A stretch of 64,000 nt of DNA from JACVRM01 sp963839815 (GTDB taxonomy: Bacteria; Actinomycetota; Thermoleophilia; Gaiellales; Gaiellaceae), in the NCBI GenBank assembly GCA_963839815.1, contig CAWIWF010000006.1:434001-498000 (forward strand), in the 5' to 3' direction. The position numbers and the translations under genes were made by a program. Below, one piece after another: positions 1 through 8,125 of this stretch (the stretch's first letter is position 1; each line of letters starts with the position of its first letter). The notes below the pieces were generated by a model that worked only from the letters and a program-made list of their open reading frames with translations, had not been told where the DNA came from and made no database searches.

Positions 1-1
1 G

Positions 2-595
2 CTCGCGATCGGGGCCTGGGCGGGAACGGTGGCGTTCGTCGTGCTCACGCTCGTCGCGGTCGGCTGGTTCCTGCGGGTGCGGCGTGAGGCGCCGGGGAAG
101 GCGAGCGTCGTCCACCGGCCGCACGCGGAGCGGCGGATCCTCGTCGTCGCCAACGAGACCGTCGGTGGCTCGGCCCTGCGGGCGGAGATCGAACGGCGCG
201 CCGCCGGCGAGGCGGGCAGCCGGGTGCGAGTCGTCTGCCCTGCGCTCAACTCACCGCTCCGGCACTGGGTGTCCGACGAGGATCCCGCCCGCGCCGAGGC
301 GCGGCGGCGGCTCGACGACACCCTCTCCCGTCTCCGCGCCGGCGGCCTGGAGGCGGAGGGCGAGATCGGAGACTCCGAGCCGCTCCAGGCGATCGAAGAC
401 TGCGTACGCGTCTTCGACCCCGACGAGATCGTCATCTCAACGCATCCCGAAGGCCGTTCCAACTGGCTGGAGCGCGGCCTCGTCGACGCCGCGAAGGCCC
501 GCTTCGACGTCCCCATCACCCACGTCATCGTCGACCTCCAGACCGAGCATGGCCCGCCGGACAGCGGTCGAGAAGGCGGCCTTCAGCAGGCTTGA
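2..595 (+). CDS. Membrane-anchored universal-stress-like protein, 5' end truncated
   Basis: The reading frame is open from base 2, so the gene probably starts before the window. GTG at 29 would be an internal codon within a hydrophobic segment that ends in WFLRVRR, followed by a basic cytoplasmic stretch. The soluble part (from about residue 35) begins RRILVVANETVGG, then has a helix-rich middle and a later strand DEIVISTHPEG. This alpha/beta layout resembles a degenerate UspA-type fold, but the ATP-binding G-x2-G-x9-G(S/T) motif is not evident. The gene converges on the cytochrome gene, with a repeat A hairpin in the 42-base gap. The family call is tentative. Confidence 0.55.
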   Translation, partial: LAIGAWAGTVAFVVLTLVAVGWFLRVRREAPGKASVVHRPHAERRILVVANETVGGSALRAEIERRAAGEAGSRVRVVCPALNSPLRHWVSDEDPARAEARRRLDDTLSRLRAGGLEAEGEIGDSEPLQAIEDCVRVFDPDEIVISTHPEGRSNWLERGLVDAAKARFDVPITHVIVDLQTEHGPPDSGREGGLQQA

Positions 596-599
596 GTGC

Positions 600-624
600 G
601 GGTCAGTCCCCGGCGGGGACAGAC
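600..624. repeat. Repeat A copy between convergent genes
   Basis: Inverted repeat GGGTCAGTCCCC / GGGGACAGAC. It is the same hairpin as found at 14448, 14505, 14550, 33509, 39821 and 39905. It sits exactly between two convergent 3' ends, so it could act as a bidirectional terminator (inference). Confidence 0.75.
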
Positions 625-637
625 GCTGCGGTGACGC

Positions 638-1321
638 TCACTTCCGGCTCTCGACGACGTACTTGGCGAGCGCGTCCAGCTGGGCGGGATCGAGCTGGTC
701 GCCGAAGGCGGGCATGCCGCCGCCGCCATTCGCGATCTGCTGGCGCACTGCCGGCTCGTCGAGGGTCGAGCCGTCGAGGCTCGGCCCGACCTGGCCGTTG
801 GCGCCTGCCGCCTCGAGCACGTGGCAGCCGCCGCAGCCGCTGGCGGTGAAGAGCGACTCCGGGTCGTCGGCGTCGCCCCCGGCCTGCCCGCCGTCGCCGC
901 CCGCGGCCTGGCCGCACCCCTTCGCCGTTGCCTCTGCCGCCGGGATGCCGGCCGCGCACGCGACATACGAAGCGACCGCGTCCACGTCGGCTCCCTCGAC
1001 CAGGTCGGCGGGCATTCCGGGCTTCCCCGTCGGCGGGTTCGTGGTCGGGTACTTGATCTGCTTGGCGACGATCTCGCGGATCGTGCTCGACGGGTAGCCC
1101 TTCTCCTGGAGCACGCGGAAGGCCGCGTCGAGGTCAGGGCCGACCTTCCCCTGCGCGCCCGCGTGCTCGAGCGCATGGCAGGAGGCGCACTGCCCCTCGC
1201 CGAGGAACAGCTCCTGCCCCTGGGAGACCGAGCCCTCCTCCGCCAGGCCGCCGGTGCCGCCGCAGCCGACGAGGACGAGCGCGAGCGCCGCAGCCGCCGC
1301 TGCGAGCCCAGACGTTCGCAC
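638..1321 (-). CDS. Di-heme c-type cytochrome lipoprotein
   Basis: A 227-aa exported electron carrier. The N-terminus is a lipoprotein signal with lipobox LVGC (Cys about residue 20). Two class-I cytochrome c domains follow, with haem motifs CASCH (about residue 46) and CGGCH (about residue 166), each with a downstream Met-containing segment (PGMPADL; GGMPAFGD) that could supply the axial ligand. A Gly/Ala-rich linker joins the domains, suggesting duplication of one domain. It should be anchored outside the membrane and pass electrons to a terminal oxidase or other partner. It starts (GTG) one base after the STAS stop, so the two genes are probably cotranscribed. No oxidase subunit is visible nearby. 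Confidence 0.88.
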   Translation of the reverse strand: MRTSGLAAAAAALALVLVGCGGTGGLAEEGSVSQGQELFLGEGQCASCHALEHAGAQGKVGPDLDAAFRVLQEKGYPSSTIREIVAKQIKYPTTNPPTGKPGMPADLVEGADVDAVASYVACAAGIPAAEATAKGCGQAAGGDGGQAGGDADDPESLFTASGCGGCHVLEAAGANGQVGPSLDGSTLDEPAVRQQIANGGGGMPAFGDQLDPAQLDALAKYVVESRK

Positions 1322-1322
1322 G

Positions 1323-1688
1323 CTACGCGGAAGGCTCGGCGACCCCGCCGAGCGCGGCCACGGCCTCGTCGCGCGTCCCGTGAATGGCGAACACGCGGTC
1401 GAGCCCCGTGATCTCGAAGATCTTCGTGATGTTGCGGTCGGAGCAGACGAGCGACAGCTGGCCGTCGTTCGTCCGCAGCCGCTTGACCCCGCCGACCAGC
1501 ACCCCGAGGGTGGTCGAGTCGATGAACGTCGTGTCCGTCAGGTCGACGACGACCTGACGTCCTCCCTGGGCGATGACGTCGAGCAGCTGCTGCTTGAACT
1601 CGGGTGCCGTGTACAGGTCGACCTCGCCGGCGAGCGAGATCACGTAGGCGCCCTCTCCGAGCTGTTCCGCGCTGACGCTGAAGTCCAT
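1323..1688 (-). CDS. STAS-domain anti-sigma factor antagonist
   Basis: A 121-aa single-domain protein. The STAS fold is seen as alternating strands and helices: VISLAGEVDLYTAPEFKQQL, then VVVDLTDTTFIDSTTLGVLV with the conserved serine of the D-S-(T/S) loop that partner anti-sigma kinases phosphorylate (RsbV/SpoIIAA family). In the known family the unphosphorylated form binds an anti-sigma factor and frees a sigma factor. No kinase or sigma gene is adjacent. An SD-like GGGAG lies just before ATG, and a -10 hexamer lies about 36 bases upstream. Family membership is clear; the regulon is unknown. Confidence 0.9.
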   Translation of the reverse strand: MDFSVSAEQLGEGAYVISLAGEVDLYTAPEFKQQLLDVIAQGGRQVVVDLTDTTFIDSTTLGVLVGGVKRLRTNDGQLSLVCSDRNITKIFEITGLDRVFAIHGTRDEAVAALGGVAEPSA

Positions 1689-1723
1689 GACGCTCCCGTC
1701 CGTTGCAGGGGTCCGAGTCGGCG

Positions 1724-1729
1724 AGTCTA
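1724..1729 (-). promoter_or_regulatory. -10 hexamer for the STAS/cytochrome operon
   Basis: TAGACT on the minus strand. Its TAG is also the stop codon of the upstream TPR gene. It predicts a short 5' leader that includes the SD before 1688. No convincing -35 is visible. Confidence 0.45.
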
Positions 1730-2608
1730 CCGGGTGATGCGCGTGACGCCGCCGGGCTCGACGGACGTCGCCTGGGCGCTCTTGAGCGACTTGATGCGCT
1801 CCTTCACGTAGGCGGTCTCGGCCGCGTCCGGAGAGAGCTTCAGGTACTCGCCGTAGCCGCGGATCGCGACATCGTTCTTGCCGATCTGCTCCGCCGAGGA
1901 GGCGAGGAGGAACCAGAGGTCGGGGTCGCTTCGCTCGAGCTTCACCAGCTTCTCATAGGTCGCGGTGGCGTTCGTCAGCGCCGTCGTCGACAGCGTGCTG
2001 GCCGTCTGGATGCGAGCGCTCGCTTCGTCTTGCACCGCCCGGTCGAAGTCGCCGTTGCCGAAGATCTCGGCCAGCTCCTGCGAGTCCTGGAACGACGCGA
2101 TGCCGGCCGCCGCCGCCGCCTCGCTCTGCGCCGCCTGCGCCTCCGCGCGGGCGCGGCTTGCCTGCGACGTGTAGAGGCTCGCGAGCTCCTGGAGCTTGTC
2201 CGTGTCGTTCGGGCGCAGCTTCGTGTACTCGACGAGCGGCGGGATCGCCTCGTCGAGCTGGCCGTCGCGCTGGAGCGCGCGTGAGAGCGCCAGGTGCGCC
2301 TGCGCGTCCTTCGGGTTCTCTTCGATGTCCTTGCGCGCGTCGCCGGCCGAGGTCAGCCCGCTCCCGTCGCCACCTCCGAGGAAGTCGACGATGCCTGTGC
2401 CGGGCAGGCTCGAGCCCACGCCGAACGCGACGAAGCCGACGCCGAACACGAGCGCCAGGAAGACGAACATCCACTTCGCCTGACGCCGCAGACGCGGGAA
2501 GAACATGAGGTCCTCGGGCCGCGGCTGCCGCTTGGGCGCAGGCGCGCGCCGCGCTCTCGGCTGTGCGGGAGCGGGTTTCGGGCGGCGGCCTGCGGCAGAA
2601 CGAGCCAC
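1727..2608 (-). CDS. TPR-containing single-pass membrane protein
   Basis: A 293-aa protein with a basic Pro/Arg/Lys-rich cytoplasmic tail (residues 1-45), one transmembrane helix (about 48-70, WMFVFLALVFGVGFVAFGVG) and an extracytoplasmic part with tetratricopeptide-like helical pairs. One pair is at about 95-130 (AQAHLALSRALQRDGQLDEA) and another near 225-265 (DLWFLLASSAEQIGKNDVAI). Between them is an Ala/Glu-rich segment that is probably coiled coil. TPRs scaffold protein contacts; the partner is unknown. GTG was chosen because a -10 TACGCT lies 7 bases upstream and there is no SD, the pattern of a leaderless start. Confidence 0.75.
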   Translation of the reverse strand: MARSAAGRRPKPAPAQPRARRAPAPKRQPRPEDLMFFPRLRRQAKWMFVFLALVFGVGFVAFGVGSSLPGTGIVDFLGGGDGSGLTSAGDARKDIEENPKDAQAHLALSRALQRDGQLDEAIPPLVEYTKLRPNDTDKLQELASLYTSQASRARAEAQAAQSEAAAAAGIASFQDSQELAEIFGNGDFDRAVQDEASARIQTASTLSTTALTNATATYEKLVKLERSDPDLWFLLASSAEQIGKNDVAIRGYGEYLKLSPDAAETAYVKERIKSLKSAQATSVEPGGVTRITR

Positions 2609-2615
2609 GGGTCAC

Positions 2616-2621
2616 AGCGTA
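2616..2621 (-). promoter_or_regulatory. Leaderless-type -10 for the TPR gene
   Basis: TACGCT on the minus strand, 7 bases before the GTG start. The same spacing recurs before many genes in this window. Confidence 0.5.
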
Positions 2622-2625
2622 GCCT

Positions 2626-2677
2626 CTCCCTGGAACTCCGCCAGCCCTGGCGGGCTGGCATGACGAGTTCCAGGGAG
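2626..2677 (-). terminator. Nested hairpin downstream of the polyamine transporter operon
   Basis: A perfect 13-bp stem (CTCCCTGGAACTC at 2626-2638 with GAGTTCCAGGGAG at 2665-2677) encloses a second perfect 7-bp stem (CCAGCCC 2641-2647 with GGGCTGG 2652-2658). It lies 115 bases after the permease stop and just upstream of the TPR promoter. There is no T-tract, so it may be a factor-assisted terminator or a processing structure. Confidence 0.6.
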
Positions 2678-2791
2678 TTGGTGTGGTGGGCCCGGGCTGC
2701 AGTGGCCGCGGCCGCGCCGGTCTGCCGCGGCGCCGGAGAAAGCAGCTCGCGGCGAATCTCTCCCAACGGGAATCCGCGCTCTAGAGCTGCG

Positions 2792-4501
2792 CTAGCCGGG
2801 GCGCACGAGCGGTGACTCGGCGCTGCTTGCCGTGCGGCGCAGGACGATGTAGGCGATCACGACTGCCGCCAGCGTCAGCGCCAGCATCATCGCGGCGGTC
2901 GCGTTGATCGCCGGCGAGACGCCGAAGCGCAGCGACGAGAAGATGCGCAGCGGCAGCGTCGTCGAGCCTGCCCCGGCGACGAAGAACGACGTGATGAAGT
3001 CGTCGAACGAGAACGTGAACGCCAGCAGGCCGCCCGCCAGCACGGCGGGGGCGAGCCGCGGCAGCGTCACCTGCCGGAACGTCGAGAGCGGCCCGGCGCC
3101 GAGGTCGTATGAGGCCTCCTCGAGCGTCTGGCTCATGCCGACGAAGCGCGCGCGGACGACGAGTGCCACGACCGTCGCGTTGAAGACGACGTGCGCCACG
3201 AGGATCGTCCACAGCCCGAGCGGCGACTCGATCCCGAGCCAGAGCCCCGCCTGGACGAAGAAGATCAGCGCCGAGATGCCGAAGACGATCTCCGGCGTCA
3301 CCAGCGTCATGTACGCGAGCGCGTCCAGCGGCACCCGCAGCCAGGCGCGCATGCGGGGCAGCGCGAGGGCGAGCATGGTGCCGAGCACGCAGGCGACGAC
3401 GGCGTTGCCGGCGGCGATCAGCAGGCTGTGCCGCAGCGGCTCGGTGATGGTGGGGTCGCGCAGCGCCTCTCCGAACCACTTCGTCGAGAACCCCTCCCAG
3501 TAGAGCACCTGCTTGCCGCCGTTGAAGGCGAGCGCGACCACGACGACGATCGGCAGGTAGAGGACGACGAAGACGAGGAGCACGTGCGCCCCGAGCAGGC
3601 GCCTACCCACCGTGCTGCACCTCCTGCCGGAGATCAGGCGGGCGTAGAGCATGAGCGCGATCGTCAGCCCGGCGACGACGACCATCGCGATCGCGGAGCC
3701 GAACGGCCAGTCACGAGCCTCCAGGAACTGCTGGGCGATCAGGTTGCCGGCGTACAGCGTCTTGTCGCCGCCGAGGATGGACGGGATCAGAAACTCGCCC
3801 ATCAGCGGGATGAAGACGAGCAGCGAGCCGGCCAGCACCCCAGGCAGTACGAGCGGCAGCGTCACCCGCCGGAAGGCGCGGAGCGGCCCGTCGCCGAGGT
3901 CCTGCGCCGCGTCGACGAGCGACCAGTCGACCCGCTCGAGCGCCGCGTACAGCGGCAGGATCATCAGCGGCAGGTAGTTGTAGACCACGCCGATGTAGAT
4001 CGCCTTCTCCGTGTAGAGCAACTCGAAGCTCTCCGGAAAGCCGATCCGCCGCAGTGCCCGGAAGGGCGGGAACTCCGGGTCGAGGATGATCAGCCAGGCG
4101 TAGGTGCGGATGAGGAAGCTCGTCCAGAAGGGGACGATCACGAGCAGCAGCAGGAGCGTCTTCCGCTTCGCGTAGCGGGCGACGTAGTAGGCGAACGGGA
4201 AGCCGATCGCGAGGGTCGCCACCGTGCCGATCAGGGCGAGCTCGAGGGTGCGCCGGAAGATCCCGATGTAGAGCGGATCCCAGAGGTAGCGGTAGTTCTC
4301 GACGTTCCAGTCGAAGACGACGTCGCTGTAGCCGGAGACCGCGGCGAAGCTGTACGCCGCCATGATCGACAGCGGCCCGAGGAAGAACAGCAGGTACCAG
4401 CCGACGGCCGGCAGCGCGAGCCAGCCGGGGTAGCGGGGCCCGGCGGCGGTGCGGCGCCGGCCACGCCGCCGCCCGGGTGCCCGTGGTGCTGCGACAGCCA
4501 C
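2792..4501 (-). CDS. Polyamine ABC transporter permease, PotB-PotC fusion
   Basis: A 569-aa fused inner-membrane permease. Residues 1-295 form a PotB-like unit with its ABC-coupling EAA loop (DAAQDLGDGPLRAFRRVTLP). Residues about 298-569 form a PotC-like unit with its own loop (EEASYDLGAGPLSTFRQVTLP). Each has about six membrane segments. These proteins are normally separate, overlapping genes. Here no stop intervenes, but a perfect AGGAGG (3625-3620) lies 9 bases before an in-frame GTG at 3610, which matches a native PotC start, so the second half may also be made separately. The GTG start abuts the PotD stop. It imports spermidine/putrescine-type substrates with PotD and PotA. Confidence 0.88.
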   Translation of the reverse strand: MAVAAPRAPGRRRGRRRTAAGPRYPGWLALPAVGWYLLFFLGPLSIMAAYSFAAVSGYSDVVFDWNVENYRYLWDPLYIGIFRRTLELALIGTVATLAIGFPFAYYVARYAKRKTLLLLLVIVPFWTSFLIRTYAWLIILDPEFPPFRALRRIGFPESFELLYTEKAIYIGVVYNYLPLMILPLYAALERVDWSLVDAAQDLGDGPLRAFRRVTLPLVLPGVLAGSLLVFIPLMGEFLIPSILGGDKTLYAGNLIAQQFLEARDWPFGSAIAMVVVAGLTIALMLYARLISGRRCSTVGRRLLGAHVLLVFVVLYLPIVVVVALAFNGGKQVLYWEGFSTKWFGEALRDPTITEPLRHSLLIAAGNAVVACVLGTMLALALPRMRAWLRVPLDALAYMTLVTPEIVFGISALIFFVQAGLWLGIESPLGLWTILVAHVVFNATVVALVVRARFVGMSQTLEEASYDLGAGPLSTFRQVTLPRLAPAVLAGGLLAFTFSFDDFITSFFVAGAGSTTLPLRIFSSLRFGVSPAINATAAMMLALTLAAVVIAYIVLRRTASSAESPLVRPG

Positions 4502-5638
4502 CTACTTCGCCTTGAACTCCGTCCAGATCCGCTCGCGGAGGCGCGACCCGTTGGCCGAGAGGCGGTTCACCTCGAGCCGCTTGAGCAGGCGGGCCGGCGG
4601 GAACACGTCGGGATTGCGCAGGATCGCCTTTGGTAGCGCCTTCTGCAGCAGGGCGGTCTTGAGCGGCGAGCCGTAGTAGGTGTACGCGGTCTCGAGCGCG
4701 TTGATCCGCGCCTGGTAGACGAAGTTGATCCAGGCGTGCGCTGCGTCGAGGTTCTTCGCGCCAACCGGGATCGAGTAGCAGTCCACCCAGTACTCCGTCC
4801 CCTCGGCCGGCACGATGTACTCGGCCGGCTTTTTCGAGGCGACGAAGGCGCCGTCGCCGTTCCAGCCGATCGCCATCACGGCCTTGCCCGAGACGAGCTT
4901 CTGCTTGTAGGTCGAGGAGTCGATCGAGTGGATGTGCTCCTTGACGCCGAGCAGGAAGTCGCGCGCCTTGTTCAGCTCGCTGCGGCTGTCCGTGTTGTAC
5001 GAGTAGCCGTACATCTTGAGCGCCGCCCCGATCACCTCGGCGCTCGAGTCGAGCACGACGACCTTGCCCGAGTACTTCGTCTTCGTCAGCTCGAAGAACT
5101 GCTTCCAGGTCGTCGGCCGCTCCTTGACGAGGTCCTTGCGGTACATGAAGCCGGTCGTGCCCCAGTCCTTCGCCACCGACCAGCGGTTCTTCGGGTCGTA
5201 CGGCAGCGACTTGAAGCGCGTGCTCAGGTTCCTGCGCACGTTCGGCAGCTTCGACCAGCGGATCGGCTGGAGCAGCTCCTCCGAGGCGAGGATCTGCACC
5301 ATGTAGCCGGTCGGCACGATCAGGTCGTAGCCGCGCGCGCCCGCCTTCAGCTTGGCCAGCAGCGCCTCGTTCGACGGATAGAAGTCCCGCTTGACCTTGA
5401 CCTTGGTCGCCTTTGTGTAGAGGCCGTAGGTCTTCGGGTTCACGTAGTCGGCCCAGTTGTAGTAGTGCAGGGTGCCGCTCAGCTGCTCGGCCTCCGCGGC
5501 TGCCCAGGCCTCCGGCGCCAGCCGCCCGCCCGCAGCCATCAGCGCTGCCAGGGCGCCCGCCGCGACGAAGCCGCGCCGGTCGACGCGCCGTTCCCAGACG
5601 CCCTCGAGCGCCCCGGGGTCCTGCTCGTAGCCAGTCAC
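4502..5638 (-). CDS. potD: Spermidine/putrescine-binding protein (PotD-like), Tat signal
   Basis: A 378-aa extracytoplasmic solute-binding protein. The N-terminus has a twin-arginine motif DRRGFVAAGALAALMAAGG (about residues 20-40) and a likely cleavage near AWAAAEA. The mature part has family-typical segments: LHYYNWADYVNPKTY, KRDFYPSNEALLAKL, YDLIVPTGYMV, GTTGFMYRKDL and AIGWNGDGAFVA. It should capture polyamines outside the membrane and deliver them to the adjacent fused permease. It lies between permease and ATPase, overlapping potA by 4 bases. Exact ligand (putrescine, spermidine or another polyamine) cannot be fixed from sequence, but the divergent catabolic operon favours putrescine. 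Confidence 0.88.
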   Translation of the reverse strand: MTGYEQDPGALEGVWERRVDRRGFVAAGALAALMAAGGRLAPEAWAAAEAEQLSGTLHYYNWADYVNPKTYGLYTKATKVKVKRDFYPSNEALLAKLKAGARGYDLIVPTGYMVQILASEELLQPIRWSKLPNVRRNLSTRFKSLPYDPKNRWSVAKDWGTTGFMYRKDLVKERPTTWKQFFELTKTKYSGKVVVLDSSAEVIGAALKMYGYSYNTDSRSELNKARDFLLGVKEHIHSIDSSTYKQKLVSGKAVMAIGWNGDGAFVASKKPAEYIVPAEGTEYWVDCYSIPVGAKNLDAAHAWINFVYQARINALETAYTYYGSPLKTALLQKALPKAILRNPDVFPPARLLKRLEVNRLSANGSRLRERIWTEFKAK

Positions 5639-6683
5639 GTCTCGACTCCTCCTCTGTCCAGGATCAGGGCCGCGTCCCCGGCCCAGGTCATCACCACGCG
5701 CTCGCCCGCGGCGAGCGTCTCCAGCTCACTGCTCCCGTCCGTGCGCTGCTGCCGTGCCAGCACCTCCTGTCCGGCGTCCGTGCGGACGACCACCTGCGCG
5801 GCGGGTCCGACGACCATCGTCGTCACCACCACGCCTTCGAGCCCGTCCGCGCTGCCTGCGCGGGCGAGCGTGATCCGCTCCGGCCGCACCGCCACGGTGG
5901 CGCCGCCCTGCCGGATGAAGTTCGTCTCGCCGATGAAGCCCGCGACGAAGGCGGTCGCGGGCGCGTCGTAGATCTCGCGCGGAGGCGCCAGCTGCTCGAT
6001 CCGGCCCGCGTTCATCACCGCCACCCGGTCGGACATCGCGAGCGCCTCCTCCTGGTCGTGCGTGACGTACACGAAGGTCGTCCCCAGCTCGGCGTGCAGC
6101 CGCTTCAGGAACACCTGCATCTCCTTGCGGAGCTTGAGGTCGAGTGCGCCGAGCGGCTCGTCGAGGAGCAGGACGCGCGGGCCGCTTCGCGAGAGCGCGG
6201 GCGAGCGCGACGCGCTGCTGCTGGCCGCCGGAGAGCTGGCGCGGCTTGCGTCGCGCCGCGTCGGGGAGCCGGACGAGCTCGAGCAGCTCCTGGGCGCGCG
6301 CGCGCCGCTCGCGCCGGCGGATGCCGGTCCTGCTTGAGCCCGTAGGCGACGTTCTCGAGCACCGACAGGTGCGGGAAGAGGGCGTACGACTGAAAGACGG
6401 TGTTGACGGGCCGCCGGTACGGGGGCAGGCGGCTGACTTCCTTCCCGGCGATGCGGAGCTCGCCCTCGTCCGGTCGCTCGAAGCCGCCGATCAGGCGCAG
6501 CGTCGTCGTCTTGCCGCATCCCGACGGCCCGAGCAGAGACAGGAACTCGCCGTGCCGCACCTCGAGGTCGAGCGCGTCCACCGCCACCACGTCGCCGAAG
6601 CGCCGCGTGACGCCGCGCAGCTCGACGTCGGGCTCGTGCCCGCCACGTGGCAGGTCGAGGTGCCGCTCGGCGACGGCCGTCAC
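5635..6683 (-). pseudogene. potA: Polyamine ABC transporter ATPase PotA with two +1 frameshifts
   Basis: The complete ATPase is recognisable, but in three successive frames. The first carries Walker A GPSGCGKTT and ends after NVAYGLKQ. The second encodes LSGGQQQRVALARALA, visible only after removing one base near 6323. The third has Walker B VLLLDEP, the switch THD and the C-terminal TOBE-like domain (VAVRPERITLA) after removing one G from GGG at 6179-6181. Correcting both gives about 348 aa, normal for PotA. No residues are missing, so consensus errors are as likely as inactivation. The GTG start overlaps the pucR stop (GTGA). Confidence 0.85.
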
Positions 6684-8125
6684 GTCACCCCCTGCGAGCG
6701 GGCCCGGAGGGCGGCGAGACCCTTGAGCGCGAGCCAGAGGTCGAGCCGCTGATCGGGGTCGTCGGGGTGAAAGCCGGTCTCCTCGTGCAGGCGGTCCATG
6801 CGGTAGCGCAGCGTGTGCCGGTGGACGCCGAGCGCTGACGCAGCGTCGCTCCAGCGGCAGCCGTGGTCGAGGAGGGCGCTGAGCGAGTCGATCAGCGGCT
6901 GCTGTTCCCGGACGCCCCCGAGCACGCGGTCGGCGAACGCCTCGAGCGAGGCGGTCGGCAGGGAGAGGAGCAGCTCCAGCGAGCCGAGGTCGCGGAACGA
7001 CGTCACGGGCGCGGTTGTCGTCTCGAGTGCCGCGCGCGCCTCGACGAGGCTTTGCCTCAGGCCGGTGCCCCCCGCCTCGCGGCCGACGGCGACCCGCAGG
7101 TCGCCACCCGCGGTCATGCGGGCCGCGAGCTCGAGCATCTCGTCAGGCGGCGCTGCTGCGAGGAACGCAGCCCGGTCGCGGCGAGCCGCCGAGAGGTACG
7201 GAACTCCGCCGGCATCGAGGTGGGCGGCGACCGCACGGCGCGCATCCTCGATCGAGCCCCCGCCGAGCGGGTGGGCGACGAGGGCCACGTACAGGGCGTG
7301 CGGGTCGAGACCGAACGCCGCCAGCCGCCGCTCCGCGTCGCGCTCGTCGATGCGGTCGCTCTCGAGGTCGTCGAGCAGGTCGCCCGCGAGGCGCAGCTCG
7401 GCCGCGCTGACCGCCCGGCTGCGCGAGAGCTCGAAGGCGAGGGCCGTCTGGCCGTGGTGGAGGACGAGCCGGTCGTAGGCACCGAAGGTCTCGCTCTCGC
7501 GAGCAGCCCTGAGTGTGGCGTGCTCGCCGTTTGCGACGACCGGGAGCTCGAGGGCCCGGTCGAACGAGAGGCGCCGGCTCCCGTGTCGCTCCGCGAGCAC
7601 CCGGCCGGAGTCGTCCACGAGCGCGAGACTGCAGCCCAGGCTTGCGCCCAGGATGCTCAGCACCTCTTGGGCTCCGTGGCCGCGCACGACGGCGTCGGCG
7701 AGCCGCTCGTGCACGGCGAGTGCGCTCGTCAACTGCTCGAGCTGGGCGCCCGCGAGTTGTCTGAACGCCGCCTTCGTGACCGCGACGAACGGCAGCTCGT
7801 ACGGCACTCGCAGCACCGGGAACCTCAGCAGCTCCGCCTCCTCGAGGATCGTGCTGGGCACGGCCGCGAACGCGAAGCCGACCCCGAAGCCGAGCCCGGC
7901 GACCCCGTTCTCGGCGAGCGTCCGCACGTAGGCGCGCTGCTCGCCGCCGCTGCCGGAAAGGCCGAGCCCCGTGGTGAGGAGGAACTCGCCGCCCTCGAGC
8001 CACGGCGTCGGATCCGTCAGCTCCGACACGTGGATCCAGGAGACGGGCCGGTCGAGCCCGGCGGCGCCCGCAACCACGTCGAGCTCGACGCCGGGCGTGC
8101 CTGCGATATCGCGGACGGTCAGCAT
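6680..8125 (-). CDS. PucR/CdaR-family transcriptional regulator
   Basis: A 481-aa regulator. The N-terminus (MLTVRDIAGTPGVELDVVAG) is the PucR sensory domain with its SWIHVSELTDPTPWLEGGEFLLTTG signature. A GGDEF-like middle is followed by a C-terminal winged helix-turn-helix (ALGVHRHTLRYRMDRLHEETG, about residues 430-455). ATG 8125 was chosen because it opens with the canonical MLTVRD; the frame continues upstream to a TTG that lies inside a palindrome. PucR proteins sense nitrogenous metabolites and activate catabolic genes. Position between transporter and catabolic operons suggests it controls both. Confidence 0.88.
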   Translation of the reverse strand: MLTVRDIAGTPGVELDVVAGAAGLDRPVSWIHVSELTDPTPWLEGGEFLLTTGLGLSGSGGEQRAYVRTLAENGVAGLGFGVGFAFAAVPSTILEEAELLRFPVLRVPYELPFVAVTKAAFRQLAGAQLEQLTSALAVHERLADAVVRGHGAQEVLSILGASLGCSLALVDDSGRVLAERHGSRRLSFDRALELPVVANGEHATLRAARESETFGAYDRLVLHHGQTALAFELSRSRAVSAAELRLAGDLLDDLESDRIDERDAERRLAAFGLDPHALYVALVAHPLGGGSIEDARRAVAAHLDAGGVPYLSAARRDRAAFLAAAPPDEMLELAARMTAGGDLRVAVGREAGGTGLRQSLVEARAALETTTAPVTSFRDLGSLELLLSLPTASLEAFADRVLGGVREQQPLIDSLSALLDHGCRWSDAASALGVHRHTLRYRMDRLHEETGFHPDDPDQRLDLWLALKGLAALRARSQGVT

